From: a bacterium
GTDB lineage: Bacteria > SZUA-79 > Acidulodesulfobacterales > Acidulodesulfobacteraceae
NCBI GenBank assembly: GCA_021813595.1
Contig: JAKAKF010000149.1
Location: 1 to 38,506, forward strand
Length of the DNA: 38,506 bases
Direction of reading: 5' to 3'
Below the pieces are notes generated by a model. That model was not told the origin of the DNA. It saw only the letters and a program-made list of their open reading frames with translations, and made no database searches. Shown here piece by piece: positions 7,302-13,888 of the stretch (position 1 is the first letter of the stretch; every line of letters begins with the position of its first letter). The position numbers were made by a program, and so were the translations under genes.

Positions 7302-7487
7302 ATGAAAAAAGTGGATAAAGTCGATTTAAATAAATTAAAATCTAAAGTAAAGGAAAGACCTTTATATTACTGTAAATGCGGTTTATCCAGCAGACTGCCG
7401 TACTGCGACTGGAAACACGGATGCGATAAACCGGTTAAAGAAAGCAAAAACGATAAACCGAGTGAAAACGGCTCAGTCGATAAATAA
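7302..7487 (+). CDS. CDGSH-type [2Fe-2S] protein, divergent motif
   Basis: A 61-residue protein with the CDGSH iron-sulfur ligand pattern C-x-C-x8-C-x3-H: Cys24, Cys26, Cys35 and His39. The middle reads CDWKH instead of CDGSH, so the Gly and Ser are replaced while all four cluster ligands are kept. The N-terminus is short and basic and the C-terminus hydrophilic, with no signal peptide or membrane helix, so it is probably a small cytoplasmic electron-transfer or redox-sensing protein. ATG 7302 has a plausible AGGGCAGGA Shine-Dalgarno. The gene ends 1 bp before the stop of the convergent permease gene. Confidence 0.85.
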   Translation: MKKVDKVDLNKLKSKVKERPLYYCKCGLSSRLPYCDWKHGCDKPVKESKNDKPSENGSVDK

Positions 7488-7488
7488 A

Positions 7489-9060
7489 TTATATTTCAAA
7501 CTCCTCCCCTATGAACTCTTCCTCGATTATCATTTTCATTTCTTCTTTCTTTATGGAGGCATTGATTGCTATAAAGTAAAATAAGACTGCCGTTAATATC
7601 ACTATTATTAAGTCGTAAGGGGATTTAACGGCATTATCTCCGCCGAAATTATTACTGCCGAAAAAAGATATAATTATAAGCGCGGCTATATAAAAAAGAA
7701 ACCATAAGCCTGGCATTACTGTCTGTTTAAATTTTGTTTTAATGCCGTTAAAATTAGTAATAATAAACAGTATAATTCCGGCCGATATTCCGATGCCCAA
7801 TTTCCATAATACGGTAAAAGTTGACCAGTAAATAATGAGGGTGCCTACTATAAACGCCGATAAAGAAATAATATTTGCAAAAGGCAGATAAAAAGGGCGC
7901 TTTCTTTCGGCGTCTAACTTTCTGAACGTCATAAGCCCTATGGGTCCGAGGACGTAAGTAAAAACCATTCCGGACGTAATTACGCCCACTAAAGACTGCC
8001 AGCTCGGAAACGGAAGAAGATATAACGCCGACAGGATAAAAGTCACAAGTAAAGAGATATAGGCGGTACCGTATTTATTGAAATTTTTATGAAAACTTTC
8101 CGGCAAAAATTTCATCTTGGACATTGCAAAAGTAATTCTGGAAGTCGTTCCCATATATACCAAACCCGTAGCAAAAGGCGATATAACCGCGCCCACCATT
8201 ACCATAATCGCGAATGCCGGAAGTCCGTATAAATTCAATAAATTTACGAAAGGCGAAGAAAAATTAAGCAGATTCCAATTATTATTTTTAACTGCGGGAA
8301 CGGATATAATAAAACTGAATGCAAGCAAAGTATAAATTATAATGCCTATTATTACGGATAGAATTGTAGCAATGGGAACGTCTCTTCCTGGGTTTTTAGC
8401 TTCGCCGGACAAATCTATGGCCTGCCTGAAACCGAGGTATGAAAATATAACTCCGCCCAGCGATACGCTCTTCATAACGCCGTCATATCCGTAGGGCATT
8501 AAGTTATATACGTGAAGATTTTTTATATTGCCGTTTTTAACGGAAACATATACAAGCGCTATAGAAGCGGCTAATACGATAAAAATTTTAAAGTACGTCA
8601 GGAAAGTATTAGTCTTTGCAAAAATTTTCGCGCCGAAAAAATTTAATATAAAGAAAATTAAAAGAATAAAAAATGAAAACAACATTCCTAACTGCGTAGG
8701 AGAGTTATTTATGAATAGACCAGGAATATAACGGTTAAGATACTGAACCGTAGCTTCTGTTTCTATGGTGCTGACGGCCGCGCCGGCTATAATGAGTATC
8801 CAGCTTGTTATAAACCCAAGAAATGCGCCGTGCGTATATTTCGGGTATCTTGCAAGACTGCCCGCCGAAGGAAGCATCGCTCCGAGTTCGCTGTAAACGA
8901 GAGCGATAAGCATAACGGCAAATCCGCTGATAAACCATGACAATATAGATGCCGGGCCTGCATATTTTGCGCTTACATAAACGCCCAGAAGCCATCCGGA
9001 ACCGATGATGGCGCTTGTCGAAGCAAAAGTCAGCTGAAGCAGATTTAATGTTTTTTTCAT
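7489..9060 (-). CDS. APC-superfamily amino acid permease
   Basis: A 523-residue inner-membrane transporter of the amino acid-polyamine-organocation superfamily with about 12 hydrophobic helices. The first helix carries the unwound substrate-binding motif IIGSGWL, helix 2-3 has the conserved ELGAMLPSAG segment, and a DLSGEAKNPGRDVP stretch lies near the middle, all typical of APC permeases. The C-terminal tail is acidic. The substrate could be an amino acid or amine; I cannot say which. Transcription starts in the AT-rich 9061-9197 region, and the gene converges on the CDGSH gene with 1 bp between stops and no terminator in between. Confidence 0.9.
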   Translation of the reverse strand: MKKTLNLLQLTFASTSAIIGSGWLLGVYVSAKYAGPASILSWFISGFAVMLIALVYSELGAMLPSAGSLARYPKYTHGAFLGFITSWILIIAGAAVSTIETEATVQYLNRYIPGLFINNSPTQLGMLFSFFILLIFFILNFFGAKIFAKTNTFLTYFKIFIVLAASIALVYVSVKNGNIKNLHVYNLMPYGYDGVMKSVSLGGVIFSYLGFRQAIDLSGEAKNPGRDVPIATILSVIIGIIIYTLLAFSFIISVPAVKNNNWNLLNFSSPFVNLLNLYGLPAFAIMVMVGAVISPFATGLVYMGTTSRITFAMSKMKFLPESFHKNFNKYGTAYISLLVTFILSALYLLPFPSWQSLVGVITSGMVFTYVLGPIGLMTFRKLDAERKRPFYLPFANIISLSAFIVGTLIIYWSTFTVLWKLGIGISAGIILFIITNFNGIKTKFKQTVMPGLWFLFYIAALIIISFFGSNNFGGDNAVKSPYDLIIVILTAVLFYFIAINASIKKEEMKMIIEEEFIGEEFEI

Positions 9061-9085
9061 GACCCTTTCGTTATTTGATTTAAAA

Positions 9086-9113
9086 AATATAATATGATTT
9101 AATGTATTATATT
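9086..9113. promoter_or_regulatory. AT-only inverted repeat upstream of the permease gene
   Basis: AATATAATA (9086-9094) and TATTATATT (9105-9113) form 9-bp arms with a 10-nt loop, 26 bp upstream of the permease start. It contains TATAAT-like stretches and may be its promoter or operator. Such AT-only palindromes arise easily by chance. Confidence 0.25.
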
Positions 9114-9197
9114 AATCATTTTTTAATAAAACAACTATAAAAATAATATTTCCAAAATTGCCGATAGAATGTTTAAGTTATAATAAAATGTTTTAAA

Positions 9198-9285
9198 GAA
9201 AAAGGTGTCAGATTTTTTTTCCGCTTTTGTTAAGGTCAATTAATATATAAAGTGTATTGCGGAAAATTAATCTGACGCCTTTTTC
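9198..9285. repeat. 88-bp imperfect palindromic element upstream of trxB
   Basis: Left arm 9198-9224 and right arm 9259-9285 are 27 nt long and match as inverted repeats at 24 of 27 positions, with a 34-nt AT-rich loop. The outer ends read AAAGG(T/C)GTCAGATT. This resembles the arm sequence of copies B and C of the palindrome family here (GGTGCCAGAATT, GGGGACAGAATT). From memory such ends also recall REP/IS200-like (RAYT-associated) elements. There is no coding sequence inside. It lies 36 bp before the trxB start, so it would fold in the trxB leader if transcription starts upstream. Confidence 0.7.
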
Positions 9286-9321
9286 CAAATAAATATTTAT
9301 AATACAAAGGAGGATTTTCTG

Positions 9322-10236
9322 ATGATTTACGACGTAGTTATAATCGGCGGCGGTCCCGCCGGACTATCGGCGGCTATATATGCCTTAAGAGCGCGCCTTA
9401 ACATTGTTCTGATAGAAAAAATGGCAGTAGGCGGTCAGATAGCTCTTACCGACAATATAGAAAATTATCCGGGATTTCCGTCTCTTTCAGGCGTAGAGTT
9501 AATGCAGAAATTTGAAGAACACGCTAAAGGATTGGGCTTGCAAATCATATACGACGAAATAAAAGACATAATCGACGACGGTGAATATAAAACTTTAAGG
9601 GGCGTTAACGAAAATTATCAGGCTAAAACTGTTATTATAACGGTAGGGGCATCGCCTAAAAGACTTAATATACCAGGCGAAAGAGAGTTTACCGGAAGAG
9701 GCGTATCATACTGCGCCACCTGCGACGGCCCTTTTTTTAAAGACCAGGATATAGCCGTAGTCGGCGGCGGGGACGCCGCTTTAAAAGAGGCTAACTATTT
9801 GACTAAAATCGTTAAATCGGTGACTTTAATTCATAGAAGAAAGGAATTCAGGGCTGAAAAAATAATTCAGGAAAGACTTCATAATGCAAATAACGTGATT
9901 ATGGAACTAGAGCATGTTTCCGTTTCTATAAACGGAAACAAAACCGTAGAATCGATAACTATCGAAAACGTTAAAACCAAAGAAAGAAAAACCGTGCCGG
10001 TTAAAGGAGTTTTTATTTTTATCGGCATTAATCCTCAAACATCTTTTCTTAAAAACATCGAAAAAGACGAACACGGTTTTATAAAAACGGATCCCTACAC
10101 GCTTATGACGTCAATGCCCGGAGTATTTTGCGCCGGCGACGCCCATTCCAAGAAACTGCTTCAGGTTGCCACCGCAGTCGGCGAAGGCGCTCTTGCGGCA
10201 ACCGCGGCGGAAGAATTTATCTGTGACGTCTGTTAA
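9322..10236 (+). CDS. trxB: thioredoxin reductase
   Basis: An NADPH-dependent flavoprotein disulfide reductase of 304 residues, close to the usual length. It has an N-terminal FAD-binding GGGPAG at residues 9-14, the redox-active CATC at Cys131/Cys134 in CATCDG, the NADPH site GGGDAA followed by HRRKEFRA (the HRR signature that selects NADPH), and a C-terminal CAGDA FAD motif. The usual RQ after that motif is LQ here, a minor departure. ATG 9322 has a strong AAAGGAGG Shine-Dalgarno. It reduces thioredoxin in the cytoplasm; no thioredoxin gene is present in the window. A palindromic element lies upstream and palindrome copy B immediately downstream. Confidence 0.96.
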   Translation: MIYDVVIIGGGPAGLSAAIYALRARLNIVLIEKMAVGGQIALTDNIENYPGFPSLSGVELMQKFEEHAKGLGLQIIYDEIKDIIDDGEYKTLRGVNENYQAKTVIITVGASPKRLNIPGEREFTGRGVSYCATCDGPFFKDQDIAVVGGGDAALKEANYLTKIVKSVTLIHRRKEFRAEKIIQERLHNANNVIMELEHVSVSINGNKTVESITIENVKTKERKTVPVKGVFIFIGINPQTSFLKNIEKDEHGFIKTDPYTLMTSMPGVFCAGDAHSKKLLQVATAVGEGALAATAAEEFICDVC

Positions 10237-10245
10237 GGCTTTTCC

Positions 10246-10282
10246 ATTTTGTGATGGTGCCAGAATTCAATTCTGGCACCAT
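10246..10282. repeat. palindromic repeat, family copy B
   Basis: The octamer ATTTTGTG (10246-10253) is followed by perfect 14-bp arms (10254-10267 and 10269-10282) around one C, with the core AATTCAATT. The arm N10 is ATGGTGCCAG. It lies between the convergent trxB and dsrE-like genes, so it could help insulate them, but it lacks a T-run on either side. Confidence 0.85.
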
Positions 10283-10287
10283 AGTTA

Positions 10288-10665
10288 TTAATACGAAAGC
10301 GTTTTTACGTTATCGTCCATAACCATTTGAACTACGTATGCTCCGCCTACTACGCCGCTGCATTCTTCAATTAAATCTTCTTTGGTGAAATCGTTTAATT
10401 CTAATGCCGGAGTGCAGACTTTAAAAACTACTCCCGCATCATAGGCGTCTTTAATAAAATCGTATATCGATTTAGGACTGCCCTCTTTTGCCCTGAGATT
10501 TTCCGCAACGCCTTTTTTCATTAAAAGTCCGGCATCCGCCGTCAGCACCATTTCTACTTCGTAATCCATTACCGCCGCCGCCGCCGCCTGGAAAAAAGGC
10601 GCTCCAAGAGCATGGGGATTTGAAGGGGAAGTGTTTTGAAGCATAATAAAAAGTTTGTTTGCCAT
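10288..10665 (-). CDS. DsrE/DsrF-like family protein
   Basis: A 125-residue soluble protein with the DsrE/F-like fold pattern: a hydrophobic first strand (KLFIML), an Ala-rich helix (QAAAAAVMDYEVEMVLTADA), and a strand with a candidate reactive Cys84 in FKVCTPALEL; Cys102 lies further on. DsrE-family proteins act in sulfur-relay and sulfur-trafficking steps, but many are uncharacterised, so the function here is unproven. The start is set at 10665 because GGAGGT lies 10 nt upstream; that Shine-Dalgarno falls inside the alternative reading frame start at 10683. It is 42 nt downstream of trpS on the same strand and probably co-transcribed. Confidence 0.78.
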   Translation of the reverse strand: MANKLFIMLQNTSPSNPHALGAPFFQAAAAAVMDYEVEMVLTADAGLLMKKGVAENLRAKEGSPKSIYDFIKDAYDAGVVFKVCTPALELNDFTKEDLIEECSGVVGGAYVVQMVMDDNVKTLSY

Positions 10666-10707
10666 AATATTTATTACCTCCATTTTTTAAAATTTTTTGA
10701 GGAATAT

Positions 10708-11748
10708 TTATTTATTATACAATATTTCCATTGAATTTTTAACTTCTTTTATCGTTTCGGATGCGATTATTCGGGATTTTTTAGTTCCGTCAAACAGTAT
10801 ATCCCACACTTCGTCTTTGTTTTTTAGATAATGATTTCTTCGCTCATTCATCGGTTCCAATAAAGATTTAAGAACTCCGAACAGATTTTCCTTGCACTTT
10901 ACGCAGCCTATTTTTCCGTTTTTGCAGTTATATTCCGTTTCTTTAATTAAATCGCCGCCGGAAAAAGCCTTGTGGTAAGAGAATATAGTGCATATATCGG
11001 GATTGCCTTTATCGGTCGGGTGAATTCTGTTTTTGTCCGTTAGCGCCGATCTAATTTTATTTTTTACGGAATCGAAATCGTCCGAAAGATTTATCGCGTT
11101 TCCGTATGATTTGCTCATTTTTAAATTTCCGTCTAGTCCGACGAGTTTTGGGGATTCGCCGATAAGTGCGGAAGGCTCTGCAAGTTTGCCGGAATATAAT
11201 TCGTTAAATTTTCTTATTATTTTCCTTGCTATTTCTATATGCGGAAGCTGGTCTACGCCTACCGGCACCAAATCTGCTTTAAAAACGGCGATATCTGCGG
11301 TCTGGCTTACCGGATAGCCGAGAAATCCGTAAGTTAATTCTTTGTAGCCCCTTTCTTTAGCCTCGGTTTTAATGGTAGGATTATGCCTTAAGGGGTTTAC
11401 CGAAACAAGCATGGAAAAAAAAGTCGTCAGTTCCGAAATTTCCGGTATCATAGACTGTATCGCTATAGTGGATATTTTCGGGTCTATTCCCGCCGAAAGA
11501 TAATCTAAAGCGACAAGGAAGATATTCTCTTTAAGTTTTTCGGGATGTTCGAAATTAGTCGTCAGCGCCTGAACGTCCGCTATTAAAATAAAAGTTTCGT
11601 ATTTACCCTGAAGCATTATCCTGTTTTTTAAAGAACCTGCGTAATGTCCCAGGTGAAGCGGCCCGGTTGGTCTGTCTCCTGTCAATATTCTTTTGTATTT
11701 GTATTTTGATTCGTCGGCTATTGCCGAATTGTCGGTTTTTAAATCCAT
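10708..11748 (-). CDS. trpS: tryptophan--tRNA ligase with probable [4Fe-4S] cluster motif
   Basis: Class I synthetase that charges tRNA-Trp; 346 residues. The HIGH motif is HLGH (32-35) and the KMSKS motif is KMSKS (210-214). The C-terminal half carries Cys253, Cys275, Cys282 and Cys285, i.e. C-x21-C-x6-C-x2-C, almost the spacing of the iron-sulfur TrpRS of Thermotoga maritima (C-x22-C-x6-C-x2-C). The start is placed at ATG 11748, which has AAGGA 9 nt upstream. A longer frame from GTG 11802 would translate palindrome copy C as protein and is rejected. It is divergent from nadA and leads into the dsrE-like gene. Confidence 0.96.
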   Translation of the reverse strand: MDLKTDNSAIADESKYKYKRILTGDRPTGPLHLGHYAGSLKNRIMLQGKYETFILIADVQALTTNFEHPEKLKENIFLVALDYLSAGIDPKISTIAIQSMIPEISELTTFFSMLVSVNPLRHNPTIKTEAKERGYKELTYGFLGYPVSQTADIAVFKADLVPVGVDQLPHIEIARKIIRKFNELYSGKLAEPSALIGESPKLVGLDGNLKMSKSYGNAINLSDDFDSVKNKIRSALTDKNRIHPTDKGNPDICTIFSYHKAFSGGDLIKETEYNCKNGKIGCVKCKENLFGVLKSLLEPMNERRNHYLKNKDEVWDILFDGTKKSRIIASETIKEVKNSMEILYNK

Positions 11749-11771
11749 AATTTTAATTCCTTTTTTAAACA

Positions 11772-11807
11772 CGGGGACAGAATTCAATTCTGTCCCCGCC
11801 ACAAATT
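11772..11807. repeat. palindromic repeat, family copy C (in the trpS leader)
   Basis: Perfect 13-bp arms (11772-11784 and 11786-11798) around one C. Read on the minus strand, AATTTGTG is followed by N10 (GCGGGGACAG) and AATTGAATT, so it aligns position by position with copies A and B. It ends 24 bp upstream of the trpS start and would form a very stable hairpin just before its Shine-Dalgarno if transcribed. Confidence 0.85.
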
Positions 11808-11980
11808 GATTTTTAACTTTAGATTATATTATGTTATAATGTTATAAACAAGTTAAAAATCTCGATGACGATAATGACGGAATGTATTAAATAATAAACT
11901 AATGTAAATAAAACGCCGAATAGGATTAAATTTAGATATATAAACGTTAAATTTTAATTCGCGGCTATATAAGGTTAAAT

Positions 11981-12922
11981 ATGAATAATAACGACGAAAA
12001 TAAAGAAGAAAATTCCGGCTCGGTAAAATACAAACAAAAGTTTTTAAAAGAACTTTTAAGAAAAAAAAATGCAATATTGCTTGCCCATAACTATCAGAGG
12101 GACGAAATACAAGAAATTGCCGATTTTCAAGGAGATTCGCTTGAACTTTCTATAAAAGCTAATAAAACCGATGCCGATATAATAGTTTTTTGCGGCGTAA
12201 GATTTATGGCGGAAAGCGCGGCTATTATGAATCCGGAAAAAACCGTCATTCTTCCAAACGAAAATGCCGGCTGTCCAATGGTTGACATGATAACGGCGCA
12301 AGATATTCTTAACTTAAAAAAAGATTATCCCGATGCCCCCGTCGTTGCTTACGTCAACACGTCTGCGGAATGCAAAGCCGTTTCCGATATTTGCTGTACG
12401 TCGGCTAACGCCGTTAAAGTCGTTAACTCGTTAAGCTCTAAAAGAGCGATAATGGTTCCCGATAAAAATTTAGGAAGTTACGTTCAAAGGTTTACCGACA
12501 AAGAAGTTATAAACTGGCCGGGTTACTGTCCGCCGCATAAAAGAACTACGCCGGAAGATATCAAAGTTCTTAAACAAAAATATCCTGGAGCCGTGTTTGT
12601 AGCCCATCCGGAATCTTCACCCGAAACTATCGATGTTGCCGACCATGTTTCATCTACTTCCGGCATGTATAAATTTGTCAGGGAATCAACCGCAAAATAT
12701 TTTATTATCGGAACCGAAAGGGGCATAATGTATAAAATGAAGAAAGAAAATCCCGGCAAAGTATTTATTCCGTCAAATAATGGTTTAGTCTGTCCTAATA
12801 TGAAAAAAACGCATTTGGACGATGTTATTAATTCATTGGCTCAGATGAAGAATATTATTAAAATTCCTGAAGACGTTAGAATCAAGGCAAGAAAATCTAT
12901 TGAAAATATGTTAGCCCTTTAG
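11981..12922 (+). CDS. nadA: quinolinate synthase
   Basis: Condenses iminoaspartate with dihydroxyacetone phosphate to quinolinate in de novo NAD synthesis; 313 residues, typical of the shorter NadA type. The three cluster ligands are visible as Cys98 (AGCPM), Cys183 (GYCPPH) and Cys271 (LVCPNM), with spacing close to T. maritima NadA. The motifs LLAHNYQ near the N-terminus and VAHPE (about 206-211) are also characteristic. A moderate AAGG precedes ATG 11981. The partner genes nadB and nadC are not in this window. It is divergent from trpS, and glyQ follows after 40 nt. Confidence 0.97.
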   Translation: MNNNDENKEENSGSVKYKQKFLKELLRKKNAILLAHNYQRDEIQEIADFQGDSLELSIKANKTDADIIVFCGVRFMAESAAIMNPEKTVILPNENAGCPMVDMITAQDILNLKKDYPDAPVVAYVNTSAECKAVSDICCTSANAVKVVNSLSSKRAIMVPDKNLGSYVQRFTDKEVINWPGYCPPHKRTTPEDIKVLKQKYPGAVFVAHPESSPETIDVADHVSSTSGMYKFVRESTAKYFIIGTERGIMYKMKKENPGKVFIPSNNGLVCPNMKKTHLDDVINSLAQMKNIIKIPEDVRIKARKSIENMLAL

Positions 12923-12950
12923 TATAATTTTAATTCAATTTTACTTTAAA

Positions 12951-12959
12951 AAGGGGAAG
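12951..12959 (+). promoter_or_regulatory. ribosome binding site that sets the glyQ start
   Basis: AAGGGGAAG lies 3 nt before the ATT codon at 12963 (GGGG about 6 nt away). Within the open frame upstream there is no ATG, GTG or TTG, so this Shine-Dalgarno supports AUU as the glyQ initiation codon. Confidence 0.6.
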
Positions 12960-12962
12960 TCT

Positions 12963-13862
12963 ATTAAAACATCGGGATTTCAACAGCTAATATTTAATCT
13001 GCAGAACTTCTGGTCGGACTTTGGGTGCGTAATTCTGCAGCCATACGATATAGAAGTAGGAGCGGCTACATTTGCGCCCTATACGTTTCTTAAGTGCTTG
13101 GATTGTATGGACTGGAGAGTCGCTTATGTCCAGCCGTCAAGAAGGCCTACCGACGGGAGGTACGGTCAAAATCCCAACAGATTGGGAAAATATTATCAGT
13201 TCCAAGTTATTATACAGCCGTATATCGATAACATACAGGAGATATATTTAGACAGTTTAAAGAGCGTCGATATTAACCCTATTATGCATGACGTCCGGTT
13301 TGTAGAAGACGATTGGGAATCGCCTACTCTCGGCGCATGGGGTCTCGGATGGGAAGTCTGGCTCGACGGCATGGAAGTTACTCAGTTTACATATTTTCAG
13401 CAGATAGGAGGCATAGAACTTTCCAAACCGGCTATAGAAATTACTTACGGATTGGAGCGGATAGCCATGTTCCTTCAAAATAAAGACGCGGTTTTTAACC
13501 TGCAATGGAACGGTTCTTTTAAATACGGCGATATACATAAAGACGACGAATTCCAATTTTCCAAATATAATTTTGAATATTCAAGCGCAGAAGCGCTTTA
13601 TAATTTATTCAATATATATGAAGCCGAATCGAAAAAACTTCTTTCTTTTCGGCTGAAAGAATTAGTTAAACCTGCTTACGAATATTGCCTGAAGTGTTCG
13701 CATGCCTTTAATTTGCTTGATGCAAGAGGGCTTATAAGCGTATCCGAAAGAATGAATTATATATTGAGAGTCAGGACGCTTGCCGAAGGATGCGCAAAAC
13801 TTTATACGGGATTTTATTCTAAAGAAGAAGAAAATAAAAACATGAAGCCTAATTTAAAATAA
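12963..13862 (+). CDS. glyQ: glycine--tRNA ligase alpha subunit (apparent AUU start)
   Basis: Catalytic subunit of the bacterial alpha2beta2 glycyl-tRNA synthetase; 299 residues when started at ATT 12963, against 303 in E. coli. The N-terminal reading [12 protein letters not shown]...CVILQPYD matches the family start (typically M-x-FQ-x-LI), and the conserved [15 protein letters not shown] follows at about residue 50. The first in-frame ATG is codon 46 (13098), which would remove essential motif 1 sequence. AUU is a known but rare initiator (infC, pcnB in E. coli). A point mutation or base-call error of ATG to ATT is the alternative. It is followed by glyS after 26 nt. Confidence 0.93.
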   Translation: MKTSGFQQLIFNLQNFWSDFGCVILQPYDIEVGAATFAPYTFLKCLDCMDWRVAYVQPSRRPTDGRYGQNPNRLGKYYQFQVIIQPYIDNIQEIYLDSLKSVDINPIMHDVRFVEDDWESPTLGAWGLGWEVWLDGMEVTQFTYFQQIGGIELSKPAIEITYGLERIAMFLQNKDAVFNLQWNGSFKYGDIHKDDEFQFSKYNFEYSSAEALYNLFNIYEAESKKLLSFRLKELVKPAYEYCLKCSHAFNLLDARGLISVSERMNYILRVRTLAEGCAKLYTGFYSKEEENKNMKPNLK

Positions 13863-13888
13863 TTTATGATAATTCGGGTTATTACAAA

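Noticed and set aside
9061..9197. Small gene or RNA upstream of the permease
   Set aside because: Only AT-rich sequence with a chance-level palindrome is present; no frame or RNA fold stands out.
2877..10282. Palindrome copies A and B as simple intrinsic terminators
   Set aside because: Neither has a T-run on the strand that would be transcribed through it, and the shared TTTGTG tag and covarying arms point to a repeat family instead.
11749..11802. GTG-initiated 18-residue N-terminal extension of TrpRS
   Set aside because: It is translation of palindrome copy C; ATG 11748 has a proper Shine-Dalgarno and fits the family N-terminus.
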